64,000 bases of DNA from Setaria digitata. Taxonomy: Eukaryota > Nematoda > Chromadorea > Rhabditida > Setariidae. The position numbers were made by a program, and so were the translations under genes. The notes below the pieces were generated by a model. It ran no database searches and was not told the DNA's origin. It saw nothing but the letters and a program-made list of their open reading frames with translations. Shown here piece after piece: positions 25,476-39,500 of this stretch. Numbering within the stretch: the stretch's first letter is position 1; each line of letters begins with the position of its first letter. The stretch covers positions 62,001 to 126,000 of the forward strand of contig RCAB01000052.1 of NCBI GenBank assembly GCA_003640385.1, written 5' to 3'.

Positions 25476-25605
25476 ATAATAACAATAATAATTATGATAG
25501 CAGTAATAATAACAGTGATAATAAATAATAGTAGCAATAATAATAATAACAATAGTAGCAATAATAATAGTGATAATAATAATAATGATAGTAGTGATAA
25601 AAGGA
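25476..25605. repeat. Imperfect AAT-type trinucleotide repeat
   Basis: Degenerate AAT/AAC/AGT repeats. Antisense translations are runs of Ile and Leu and are not genes. Confidence 0.7.
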
Positions 25606-27191
25606 GAAACAGTAAGCGCTAATGACAAGTACAATTCTTACGTAATTAATTTGCAATTAAAAAACAAAGCTCAATAATTCCCATAAAAAATTTTATCAAA
25701 TAATCCTTCAAAATATTCCATAATAATGATCATTCAGTAGCAAAAATTTTGGCTAACTAATGAGCAGTAGTTAATCTTTTTACAACATTAGCTGAGAGGA
25801 CAAAAAAAGAAATTAGTATTTAATTGTCCAGTGAAATTTGCCTTCAGTAATTTATTTAAATTAAAAAATTTTTTGATAAATTTGCAATTATTCGTTAAAA
25901 TTTAATGACTTTTTTACCCTTCCATATATTTCCATTCTTGTTTTTTTTGTTGTCTTTTTTTTTGTCTTTTTTTTTTTTTTTTAAACTAAACTATTTGAAT
26001 GTAACGAAAAAAATAAATAAAGCAATTATTAGCCGAAAATTAAGAAATTTCAGTAAGCCTAATTGACAAGAAGATGAGAATAAATGTAATTAAAAAAATG
26101 TTTCATAATTGCAAAGAATTATGCTTGTCAATTACAATTATTATACTAAAGCAAGTAAGTAAAATTATATTGGAAGATCCATCATTCCACCGGCCAAATG
26201 AATTGAGTTCATTACTGGACTGTGAAGTACTGCCAAATAACTTCTTAGATTAATTAATTATATGTGTTTTCTCTGTTCATTTCATTTCATTCCATATTAC
26301 TAATAACAAACTTGCGAATGATAAAAGTGGAAATTTAATTTAGTTCAATATCGGCCATTTATCTTCTTTTCTTTTCTTTTTTTTTTTGTGCAAATAAGGA
26401 AAATTCAAAATCGAGAGTATTCAGGTTTGTTATTAAAGATTGATTCGCAAATTGCATTCATTTTCACAACAAATAATATAATTTTTTGAAACATAAAATA
26501 AAACGCAGGAAAGAGTTGATGAAAGGATGGAAACAAGATGGAATAATAGAAAATTCCATATTTAATTAAGTCATCTCATGTATCAAATTTTTCATCATTA
26601 CTAGTCCTGAAGAATAAACGAAAGAATAACAATGAAAAGTATTTGTTTTGGTGTCATACAATTTTGAGTTCGAATGGTTTTAGTGATTCTTTAATAGTTC
26701 CATTTCCAATTCATATTTTATATTAAAATAACGTGATGAATCTCAACTCTTTCAGGGGGAAAAAAAAAAGCCAGAGATAGAGATAAAGAAATAGCAAAAT
26801 TAAAAAATAAAATTTTGCTATCTTTATTAATGTGGAAACAAAAGAAAATGAAGAAAAAACACTCCAGAAAAGAGGAAAAAAAAAAAGAAGGAAGGAAATT
26901 GAAATGCGAAAAATTAAATTATGCGATAAGAAAACACACCGACATATAGCAAAACTGAGTTCGAAAATTGAGTTTGAGCAAATTAAACTGTTAATAGTAA
27001 CATGTAAATAAAATGAGAATTTAAATTTCAAGGAGAAAAAAGAAAAAAGTTTTTATTTTTTGCACTAAATCTGCTACGGAAGTGCAGTAAAAAGAAAAAA
27101 CCTCAAAAGTAGTAGAAATTAAAAAAGTGATCAAAATTTTTCATTCCTTTTCATTTTCTATTATCTTCACTTCTTTTTTTCATAACCTTTA

Positions 27192-27192
27192 A

Positions 27193-27223
<31 letters not shown>

Positions 27224-27228
27224 TAAAA

Positions 27229-27262
<34 letters not shown>
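27192..27262. repeat. (GA)n microsatellite
   Basis: Interrupted GA dinucleotide repeat about 70 bp long, some 300 bp beyond the unc-62 stop codon. It may be transcribed as part of its 3' UTR. Confidence 0.8.
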
Positions 27263-27265
<3 letters not shown>

Positions 27266-27578
27266 CAAAAATATAAACAATTGAATATCCATTACTGCTG
27301 TAGTTATGTAGCGATACAGTATTCGTTCTTTTATCTTCATATCATATACTTTCCATGACATTACCGTTTCCATGCTAAATCCGTAATTCAAATACGGACA
27401 GATACAAAAACACGCACAGGCAAACACGCTTATACACTTATACATAGAAATTTTGTTGCACGGATAATTGGACCTTTCCGGAACTTCGGTTTTTCCTTTT
27501 CCGGATAAAATATAATTATTTCAGTGAAGAGATAAATGGATGAAATTCCACCATGCCATAAGATGCCAATAATCAATT

Positions 27579-30500
27579 TTATGCATCCATAGACATATGG
27601 CCAGGCATCAACGATTCCATCCAAACATTGGCTCCCATCTGTGTTTGCGCCGCACTGTACGGTGCCATCATATGGCTCATCGGTCCTGGCATGAACATAT
27701 GGCCTGTTAGTGCACTGCAACATATATTTCTAAATTTTTGGAATCAGAAAAAGCAAACACATTTAAAAAATAAAATATCTGAATTTTGGAAATGAAACTT
27801 TGGAATGAAAAAAAAAAAAAGCTAAAATTAAATTTTATTATATTTATGAATATATGAAATTAATTTATTTCACTAATAAAATTTTTGCTATATTTTTCCA
27901 ATGCAATATTTGAAATTTGGATTAAAATTATGGAAGTTAAAATTCGAAATGAGGTAGGGAAAGATTGAAAAGAAAATTCCGTCAAGTATTTGGTCTATTT
28001 TTCAGATGGTTCCCTCTTTTTCTTCCTTTAAATTAAAAATATTTTAAAAATGGAAAAAAAAAAAAAAAACGATTGCCTATGAAAAGGAGGTCAAACATCT
28101 GTTGGAGTAAGGAAAAGGTATTGAAGAAATGAATTATTACTACTGTAGGTATTAATTAATGTAATCGGTGATAGTATAATATACGTGATGGAAATAAAAA
28201 GTAAAAAGAGTTAGAAAATTTTAAACATGAAGAATTTTTTTTTCCTTTTCAAAACTTCACAAATTATTACATACGGTTATTACTAACTTTCAGGATGAGA
28301 AAATACATGCAGTTGTGAAAGTTGCGAAATTTTAAAAAGAAGAATTTTTGATTTAAAACTTCATAAATTATACACTACATCTTTTTCCATCTTGCCATAA
28401 ATTACAAATTACACAAAGGGTGATGAAATTTTGAAAAGGCGAATAATTTTTTTTTTTTTAGTTATTTTATAAATTAAATATGAAATTATGCAAAAAGCAT
28501 TTAAAAGTTGATAAAATAATCAAATTTATTTATTATTGTAAAATAATTGTTGTACTCGTAAATGAAATTTACAGCAAAATGATAGACAAATTAGAATTTT
28601 CATTTTGTAAATAAAAAAAAAAGGATATTTCGCAAAGCTTTTTATTTATATTGATTGAATAATAATAACAGTAGAGAAATTTTGAAACAAATTTTAAATT
28701 TTAGTAAATTATCCAACAGTTTATAAGTTATTCGATTTAGGAGGAAGATGAAGACATACGCCGGATTGGTAAATGCCGGATGGGTAATACCGGCTGCATA
28801 TGGATTACCGGGAAACATGGCTTGTGCTGGATAACCCGCTGCTGCTGCTGCACTTAGCTGATTACTATCCGGACTATAGGTATGACCAACACCTAATAAA
28901 TCTGAAATAATAAATGCTGCAAAATATATCATCCCTTCATGTTCCTCGACAAGAATGAATGAAGATCAATCGATTGATCGACTGATTTATAAATTTCTTG
29001 TTGAAAACAAAGCACTCACTGTACATTTTAATCTGTGTAATTCATAACAGCACTACTGTTTTCGCCTAATAGCGATAAAAAAAAAAGAACTTAAAATTAA
29101 ACAAAAATTTAAAAAAAAAAAGTTACTGCTATAAATTAAATTTAATGAATTGCTGTAAAGTATATCGTTGATGTTACTTGAATTACTAATATATTTGCTA
29201 TCATTTCTGTTCTAAAATTATTTTAATATTATTCTAATAAGATCGTCATGAAAAGTTACGATTTATTTTTCCCGAAATCAATTAAAACATTTAAATTTAA
29301 TTACCAGGTGATGGACCGGGACTCTGACCGCTACTTTTCCTCCTTCTATTTTTGAAAACACTAACACCATTTGGTCGACCGGCACGATTACTTTGATCAA
29401 TCATCGGTTGAACGATCCTTCGCCTAGCATTGATAAACCTGAAACAAAAATAAACAAAAATTTTATTCGCTCCTGCTCATTAATTAATTTTATAAATTAG
29501 AATTTAAGTCAGCCCTCAGATCCCCTCGCGAATTAACAAATTACATTTTGCCTTCAAATAAAACATACAAATCATAACAATTCACACATCATACATATAT
29601 CTCAATTTAGATTCGAATTCAAACATAGTGATCCAAGAATAAGAAGAATTAAATGTAGCAAATTCAAGCATATGAAACTTATGAGATCGTTTTAGGAGAG
29701 ATTTTCTAATTAACAAAAATGAAAAAAAAAAAAAAAAGTAATTAACCATAGGTATATATATTGGTAGAAGGACGCCATTTTACTGGAAAAATGTGAAAAT
29801 TATTTTTGATAGATTCAATTTTTGATTGGATAGGAAGAAAAAAGTAATGAAAATATGTAATCGGCATGGAAGAAATCACAATTATTATTAATCAGCTTTG
29901 TGTTTTTCATAATTTTCCCTCTCTATACTTTCTCACTTCATATATTTAAAATAAATTTCAATTAATGCTATAAAAATTTTCAAAATTTTGACTTCATAAA
30001 AAATTCTTTTTTTATCACAATAGCAATATTTTCCCTTTCTTGCAAAAAGTAAAATATATGAATAAATGGAGGAAAAATTTAACAGAAATGAATAATTTTA
30101 AAAAAAATTAGCCTAAAAATAAGACATACTAATAAAAAGGAAAACATTCTTCTCTCTCATTCCATTCTCACATCCTTTACTATAATTTCTTGCTTAAATT
30201 TAAATCAATAATTAATTTAATTTATTTCTTTTATAGTGTATTTGGTGAAGGATATACGGTAAAGATTATAAAATTGATAGAATATGTTATAATTTTTTTT
30301 TTTTTTGTTTTCGTTTTTTATTACTATCTATTCATTCATATTGACTACATAAAAATTATTTATAATGAAGATTGTATTTTTTGATAAATAGTAAAGTAAT
30401 GAATGAAATGATTGAATGATTGTGAATAAAAAGTGCTATTACGATTTTCTTAATATCAATAATGTCTCAACGATAAAAACTTATCATCATTGAACTTTCT

Positions 30501-33500
30501 AATTATTCATTTATCTTTCATTTGCCTTGTCAACGATTATTCTCCTCTTCTCCAACATATAAATCGTAATCTTTTTATTTTTATTTTTTTCATCTGTTAA
30601 ATAGTATCTAATTTTTATTACCACCATAAAATGTCTCCTTCTCATACTTTCACCATTTTACAGCAGTAGTAATATATCATTTCATATGCGAAACAAAAAT
30701 GAATAGCATATGGAAAAAGAAGAATTATTTTCCCATTGTTATCATACAAAATTTACTAAATTAAATGATAACAATAGTCCAGTGAATTCAACCACTCAAC
30801 TCAACTGATCATTAAATTAAATACTAGTAAATCATTAAATCTCCAGCTCAATCTGCTTCCATTTCAATTAATTCCCACTCATTCCGTGTATTCGATTGAT
30901 TCGAAAAAGATTAGGCAGAATGAACATAAGCCTAATAGCTAAGCTATTCCCTACAGTTCGTTTATTCCATTCATTATGTTACTGACAGGTTGATTGGTTC
31001 ATTAATTAAGGGACTAGACATTATACTAATAAATCCGGTCAAGTATTTTTTAGGAGTTTATACATTCAATCAAGTATGGTTAAGAATTAGACGTGACGAA
31101 AAGTAATGATTAAGCAAAATTATTAATTATTTAAAAGAAAATCGAGTAAGAATAATGATTATACGGAACTTGATGTTTTATCTAACCATTATTAATCCAA
31201 AAAAAAAAAAATTAAATATTAAATTTGATTGCGATTGGTAGCCACAATATTAATATCAATATCAATAATAAATTTTACACTATTCAAAATTTATGGCAAC
31301 TATTTTTGGGTATTTTAATATGGTTTATTATCAAATAAATTTTTAATCAGTTGTGCCAAACTTTTTTTTTTTTTTTGATAAAAATTGTCCATCTGCTATT
31401 TATTAATCATTTACAATCATATGCATCATATCAAATATCAGACTAAATAGATCTGAAATTTTAATCTCGTCAAGTGATGCAGAGGAATGAAAGTATTACG
31501 TGAAACAGATCTTTTTTTTTTTTTTTTTCAATTTCAGATTTTGACATTTTCGATTCGTGTTGTGCATTTTCATTTCTATATATTTATTATAGGTATTTCA
31601 GCATGCACTGATAAGCATTTCTCTTTTTTTTTTTTTTTTTGGCAAAAATTTCGAAAACTTTTTGAAATTGTAAAAATTTTTTTGACAGCGTTGTTTAATG
31701 AGGAAAAGAGCTTCGAAAATCTGCTCACTATTTAGTTTACTTCTCTTTTTTAATTTTATTTTTATTTAAATGAAAACAATGTGATGGTTATTATTTCCGA
31801 GAAAAACCCATAATATCTCGACTAATCTTGACTAAACATCAAATAGAGCTAGCAAAACTATGAACGAATAAAGCAAAGCATACAATTTTAATTGCCTTAT
31901 CCTCAAAATATTCCCGGGGGAAAGTTATATGTTGCCGCTAGTTACACTAGTCCAGAATGGCATATGTGGTATGAAATTTGTCAAATTTTAATGATATTTG
32001 AAAGAAATACTTTTTTTTTTTTTTTTCTCCTTTAACTCGTTTGCTTCTTTTCGAAAGATTAAACTGTGAAATAACTGCTAATATCAACCAAATGTATCGT
32101 TGCAAAAGAAGGTAGGTACTCGAGAAATTTCACCATCACGTTCATTTAATAAATAAAGATTAAGCATATAGATTATCGATTAACACCGATACCTTATCTT
32201 CCTCTCTATAACATTCATAAATGATAGTCATGATAAAAGACTACATATCTTGATTGTTTAGTGCAGAATCGCATAAATCAGATGATAAAAAGATTTTTAT
32301 CGATAAATACAGTTAAATGCTTCCAGTGCTAAAATTAATCAACCAATGAAATTATCCCATTATGCAGGAAAAAAAAAAAGGAAAGAAAAATTCTTAAAAA
32401 TTGTAAATATAAGAACGAATGCATTTATTCCCAAAAATTACTAAATTATCATTTTATTCCATTAATTTACATTAAGCTTTTAATCCCATATTTGATATTT
32501 TACGTAAATTCCCTCACTCCTACTTCTCTGCTTTTATTTGACTAACATAATTTTCTTATTTCATTTTGAATTTTTCCTTCTGTAAAATCTTTCGTTCATT
32601 TCNATTTATTCCCAAAAATTACTAAATTATCATTTTATTCCATTAATTTACATTAAGCTTTTAATCCCATATTTGATATTTTACGTAAATTCCCTCACTT
32701 TTACTTCTTCTCTGCTTTTATTTGACTAAATTTTCTTATTTCATTTTGAATTTTTCCTTCTGTAAAATCTTTCGTTCATTTCTATTATCATATCGTATTA
32801 ATTGCAAAATATTAGTAACTGATAATGTCTGATACGTGATAGAAGAGAAGAACAATTGGAAAAGGGATAAATGAATGAATAAAAGAAAGTCCCCCCTCTT
32901 CAATTAGTTTAATTTTGATAAAGAAAATTGAAGTATGAATCAGACAAAATTATTTCTATCTTCTCTCCCCCTCTCTCTTTCTCTCCTCTCTCTCTCTCCT
33001 TATATTATACCAAACATCAAACCATCCTCTTCTTCACCCTATAAATCCCTCTATCTTCTAGTTTTCCCCTGGACAGCTGCGATAATTCATCATTTTCAAG
33101 GCTGCTTCCTTCTTGTTTAACGAACTCTTTGACAGCTCCAATCTAACCCTCTTCTTTCTTTCTCATCCCCTCTCTCTCGCATCTCTTTCTCTCTCTCTCA
33201 GTCGATATTATCAAACTTACTCATCCCTTTCATCAATTCCTCTCCCCCCTCCTTATCCATTCCTTTTTCTTTCAAATTTCGGATTTCTTTTGAAGAAATA
33301 TGCAAATCTTCAACTATGTTATTATACTCCCACGAGATTTCTTATCTCCTCCTCTCCCTCTCTCTCTCTCTCTCCCTCCATCTCTCAGTGTCTGTGATTA
33401 CTAGTAATAGTAAATATCACATTGTAAATCCCAAATGTCCGTCTTTGAATGTAAAGTGAAGGGATAGTTCGGGGATACGGTATGAACAGCTGAGGGATGG

Positions 33501-36500
33501 AACGGTGTGTTCTTTCAGAAGGCACGCCATCGATAGCGAAACCCATCAATCATACGGTGTCACTTGGATCCTAGCTTTCTGAACAGAAGTCGACCTCGAA
33601 CAGTTTGCACGGCTGTTGTTCCTTTGTTAATCATCATTATCATCATCGCTATCATGACAGCGATATTGATAGTGATTGTGATCGTTGTTACCACAACGGC
33701 ATAACGGCAACAATGATAATGATATCGATAACATTGATAAAGAGTAATAATTACAATAAGCTATGCTAGAAATATGAATGAGCTAATAAACTATAACTAT
33801 TCGTTAGGATCATAAATGATATAACTATAAAAAAGTTCTTAATAAAAAGAAGGAAATGAGATGATTAAAGCATAAAAAAAAATATAATAAAGCTAAAAAA
33901 AAAAAAGAAGAACAAATGAAGGTAAGTTAGAATGAAAAAACAAAAATTATTGACTAAAAGAGAAGAAAAAAAGCAGGACAGGATATTTCAATAAATAAAA
34001 TGAAACAAATATGAATAATTGAAAAAAAAAAAAAAACAACAGATAAATCATTCTTTTTTGCAAATAAAGCATATATTTGAACTAATTCATTGGTATCACA
34101 ACTGAATTAGAAATAAAATTTACACACTCAAATTACTTCACTAAAAAAACAAAAGAAAAAAAAAACTAGAACAAAACAAAATAAAAACTAAAAATGGACA
34201 GCTGAAATGTTTATACTTGAATTAAACATTGTTACTATAGGCGGCCTAGTGATATAAGCAAGTGTGATAACGTTTTACTATGATTAGGTGAGAAGTGAAA
34301 TTTCATTCAAAAATTTTGCTAAAATTTAAATGATAACAAAAATGCCAAAGAAAGCAATTTAAAATACTGAATACTGAAAAAATACAAAATATACCAAAAA
34401 TAAAACTGTGATAAAAATATGAACATCCAAATTATGCATATCATGTCATAAATAATGAACTATTCCGATATCTGGTCAAATTCTTGCTACTTATTTTAAT
34501 CAAACATTACATAAATGATAGATATGTCATATCACACTTACTACTATTATAAAAAAAAAAGAGGAAATGAAAAAAAACGGATACCGACAAGGATAGAAAC
34601 GGTAGCAATGAAAGCGGAAACGAAAACGGAGACGGATACTGACAAAAGCGGAAACGCATATAAACGGAATCGAGAACGGAAACGGAAACTGAGAAGCTTA
34701 GCAAAGAAATGATTTTGTGCAAAATAAAAATATTAATCAACACAATTCTTCTTTTCTTTTTTTTTAATTAGGACAATTAGGATAATTTTTTTTTTAATTT
34801 TTTCTTTTTTTTGTTTTAAAGTTAATTTTTGGACTAGCTCGTTGAATATGGGAAATGACAATTAGCAGTAAACCACAAATGAAATTTACATTTGATGACT
34901 TTTTTAACGAAATATATAATTAGTATATATTTCCCTTGCAATTTTTTGTCAAAATTTTCAAATTTCAGCCTATGAAAATCCAAAACATATATTGAGATAA
35001 CAAAAAAATAAATAAATAAAGAAGAAATGGAAGGATGGAGCAATAAATAAATAAATTAGCAAAATTTTTTTTCTTTTTTAAAAAAAAGGCAAACGAAAAC
35101 TAGTTCTAACTCATTCTTCACAATAAACTATTGTTGTTAATTACTACCTACTTATAGCGAACATGAATAATTAATTATAGATCACAACAATACAGTAGAG
35201 TACGGGATGAATAGGAATTGCAATTAAATCGAATATATGATTTATGTGCGTATCAATTACTCAATTCTCAATTGATCATGAGTATATTAATTCAAATTCC
35301 GGTTGATCACGAACATAGTAATTTAATTTCCAAGTATTCACAAAATATCTTGTGAACCCTAACAATCAACACCTGTGTAACTCAATGACAGTGCACATTT
35401 TTTAATAATAAATGATCGCAAATAAATAATCGAGGCATGAAATTGAAAGTTTCATGTGTCTATTCTAAGGAAGAATTGGAAAGACTAGTCATAAGTCTTA
35501 GAAAAATATCCTGAAATGAAGAAACGAATTCTTTCCAATTTCAGTATGGGATCCTAAAACAATACAGCAAAATCAATAAGTCTTTTTTTCCTCTTTCTTA
35601 AATTTAATTTTAACGTTGAACCATCATTCCTTTTCTATGCCTCTTTCGTCTCTTTTTTTTTTTTTTGTATGTTTATCATCAAAAGAACCAAGTAACGGTT
35701 ACTTGATAACTGGATAAGTTTTAATAAACAATTAACAAAAGTAATGACCATATTAGTAAAGTGATAAGCCCTGTTGCAAGTTTTAATAATTACTTATCTG
35801 TTTTTCTTTTTAATTTTTCTTCAGTTCATGTTAAAAATTCCAAAAAGAGGAGAATTTCGATGGAAATAAGACGAATGGAAATTTTTAGCAAAAAGAAGCT
35901 TATCAGTCTATTCTACAATTATTTCGTTTATCAACAGTGTTCAACTATTCATTGGAATTTATCCATTTCTCAGATGGAAAAAAAAAAAAAAAATTCAAAA
36001 ATATTAAGGCTAAAAGGAAGCAAAGCAAGCATTAGGAAATATGAGATTTATATGCAATCGGTTGTGCCAATAATTAGAATATTTTAATATACTATTTAAT
36101 TTCAATTAAGCATTTTCTTTCTTTTCAAGTTCAGTTTCTTCAGCTACAGTTCTTTTTTCTCCACTAATGAGATGAAATTCAAAAAAGGGACCTTTTCAAG
36201 TTCAATCGAATTTCAACAATTCAAATACTGGTAAGTGAGAAAACATTTGCTGGTAAATTTTATATCCTGCCCTTTTCATTATTCATCACTTTTTTCGACT
36301 TCGTAAATGAAAATTTCGATAAGTCAGAGAGCTTCCAACTACACTGATTAATTAAAATTAAATTTGCTTTTACATTACTTACACTCTCTTCAATACATAC
36401 TCTAAGGCTCTTTTTTTCATACATTTCTTACATATTTCATTGCAAAAAATTAAATGCTGGAGCATGAAATTGGATTAAATGATCGAATATATTTTATATA

Positions 36501-39500
36501 TCATTAAAATCTTACGCAATTCCGCAGTGCAAAATTGTTTATTGTGAAATTTAAAAATGATTAAAACGAACTAATATCTTACAGAATGTATCCACGTCAT
36601 CTAAAAATATTTCGATATTTTAAGCATAATTATAGCCACCACGTATTGAAAAATAATGCGTGACATATAATATCCATTAAATTAAATTCCGAAATTTTAA
36701 TTTATTTTACTGATAATTTGAGAAGTTTGCCAATTTCATTGCAATAAATTTAAGCATTAAGCAAAAATAAAAAAAAGTCAACTCGTCATATATTACATAT
36801 GTACTATATATATCTTTCTTAATTATCCTTATACATGGTTAAAAGTAATTTTTTTTTTTTTTTTTTTTTTTAAGTAAAATTTGTGGTCAAAAACATTGAA
36901 AAATAAATCTAGTTATTTGTCTTCCTTACATACTTCTTTTGCTTTTCCCTCTCATTTTAATATGTTAAAGAATCAGTTAGTAAAAATAACATTTTTGGCA
37001 TTTATTAAATAAGCCGAAAAGTGATCGCCATTTATTCATTCATTCATCTGTTTATCCAAATCATTCAAAATGGAATCATATAATTACTTGAATCTTTCTA
37101 TATATATAATTGAGATCAGTCTAGAAAATAGCACAAGCAACTAAATATACCACTCCATTTCAACGGGCTTTAGCACTCTATGTACCGTATAATAGGATAA
37201 TTAGTCTACTTCTATTAGCCATTCCAAAATCAATCTTTAAAAGCTGCCAAAACTATTTCAATAAATTTTCAGATTTAACAGAGAAAATATATATGTGCAT
37301 ATATAAGTTAAAATAAAAATTCCAAATATGATAAGAAAAATTTGAAATTTTATAAATTGTTAATTATATTTCTTTTATACGGATAAATAAAATCTACAAA
37401 AGAAGAATTTCTATGTATGAAAAAATTAATAAAAAGGAGAAAATTTTTGAAATTATGAATTCAGTTTAAATTAAGTTAAAAAAAAAAAAAATAATAATAA
37501 TCTGTAATCTTAGTGTATTTTCACAGTGGCAGAAATCTGATCCATCATCGACAATTAAGCGGTCAATTATCCCCAAACAACAGCGTGGTAAGTTCTTTAG
37601 AGGGTAATTACGGCAAAAAATTTCATATAATTATAACTAATCTATAACATTACCGTTAAATAAATGTAGCATTAAATATGCATTAGGAAATATTTTGCAA
37701 AATTAAAATTGATAATAATTTCAAAAATAAATAGAACAAAAATTAAATACAATCATGCTCCAAAGAAAGAAACCTCAAAAATCAATCAATTAATTCAATT
37801 TCTAATTAATTAAAATGAATGGAATGAATGGAAATTTTCGCAAAATCCTTTGCTATTTATTTTTCATTAAATCATTTCAGGTTATTTTCTCGTCAAAAAC
37901 CAATAAACTAATATGCGCAATTAAAAAGTAAATTTAATTAATTCAATATTCGTTGTTGTCACTTATTTGTCGTTAATTTTTATTAAATTTTGTTATTTTA
38001 TTAAACTTATTAATATCATAAAAAAATATTTTTATCAATTCCTTTTTTCATCCATAAACAAAGAATTTTTTTTTTTTTCATATCATTTCCTCTTCTTCAT
38101 TTATTTCAGCTTACAGTCCCTTTTTTTTCCTCTGTCAACTTTCCTCACTTATGTTTGATAATCTTTTACCTTCCTCACCCCTTCATCTTCTTGTATGAAG
38201 AAAGAATTTAGGAACAGACGGGAGACCGCGGAAAATGGAAGAACGGGAGGAAGGAGAGGAAGTGGGAAAAACCCGGTCACTGGTAGATGAAAATTACCCC
38301 AAATGCTTCATTCTCTCATCATATTTCATCAACAACAAAACCTATACTTAGCTGACCTATTTTATCATTTTTTTCCCCTTCCTTTCTTCTCTCTCTCTCT
38401 CTCTCTCTCTCTCCCACTGCATATCTTCCCTTTTACCAAAATTGTCACTGACAAATCAATTCATAAATTAAAAGTTGCAGCAATGAAATAAGCAATTAAT
38501 TACCGGTATGATCACATATAACCCATCAATTCTCATTATCCTAATGGATTATTAACATTTCCAATGGCATTATCTTTCAATCATTCCCACTTTCCCTCCC
38601 ATTCAATTCTTTTTATTTCTTTATTCATTCGTTTTATTCATTTTTAAATTATTACTAATACTATATCAGATAACTATCAATCCCCATCATTCCAATGCAA
38701 TAAATAACATTTCATAGAGCTTGTTTGTTCGCTTAATTATTTATAATTTATTATTAATATGGCACTAATTCACATAAGCAAACCATCAATTTTCATCATC
38801 CTAATGCATTATAATTCATTTAATCCTTTTAATTTGCTTATTCCTTTTTATTCGCCTGTTTATTTGTTATTTAATTCAACCACCGAATAAAATTCCCCAA
38901 TGATGTGAAAATTTTTGATCAAAATAGACTAAAAATTTCGTAAAATCACTAACAATCCATTTCAAGACAGTTAGAACAACCAATTATATTTCTTATTAAT
39001 ATAATGAAAGAACGTATCAATGATTTTTTCTCAATACTTTTATTTCATACTACTGAATAATAAAAATTACGGTAAATAAAGTGATTCTTATTTTTTTTTT
39101 TTTTTCTAACAACTAACTTCTTACAATATATGTTACTAAATATCACTTACTATAAGAAAAAATGCAAAAGCATGATATTTTAATTTATGCAAGTAAATGT
39201 TAGTACCGTAACGAAGTTACAGCAGGTGAATGGATTTTTTTTTGCTTCCTTACTATAAAAGACAAATGCTTACGGTAAACGATGATTTTAGCACAAACTT
39301 AAGGGAGAAGAATACGGTATTAGAAAAGATTCAAAAAAAAAACCATGAATTTTAATATATCGTCATAAGCATTATTTCCATTCTTTCTTCCCACTTCTTT
39401 TTTTAGAGAATGAAAAAAGGAAGGAATAAATTGGAAATGAAAATGATTACTTACCAATTGTTAACCTGAAGTATCGTTAGGCCAGTTTCATGTGCAAGCT

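Larger units (their letters stand above)
22005..27578. other. Repeat-rich intergenic region, no gene seen
   Basis: The region holds homopolymers (A tract at 23164-23186), a CAT/ATC-rich tract at 24164-24260, an AAT/AAC/AGT trinucleotide-like region at about 25476-25605, and (GA)n at 27192-27262. Open frames on either strand are low in complexity (Phe/Leu/Ile or Lys/Asn runs). The segment just below 27578 should contain the 3' UTR of the unc-62 gene. I could not place its poly(A) signal with confidence. Confidence 0.55.
29439..39454 (-). other. 10-kb unc-62 intron splitting the homeodomain
   Basis: This intron separates ...LQVNNW from FINARRRI, interrupting the Trp codon of the recognition helix. 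It contains no convincing exon on either strand. It does contain a GC-richer island at 33,420-33,740, pyrimidine microsatellites (33,350-33,378 and 38,388-38,413), a degenerate CGGAAA-type repeat (about 34,575-34,685), the N-flanked duplication at 32,603, and a purine/GC bump at 38,200-38,285. Confidence 0.7.

Noticed and set aside
27430..27723. Reverse-strand frame over the last unc-62 exon (a different frame from the gene)
   Set aside because: The unc-62 frame through the same bases is in phase with the upstream exon and ends MPGHMSMDA, so this is a shadow frame.
33630..33760. Possible tRNA or small structured RNA in the GAT-rich stretch
   Set aside because: No A-box/B-box pair or cloverleaf could be drawn; the complementarity comes from repeated GAT/ATC units.
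34515..34743. Lys/Arg/Thr-rich plus-strand and Ser/Leu-rich minus-strand frames
   Set aside because: Both come from the degenerate CGGAAA-type repeat; there is no start context or splice support.
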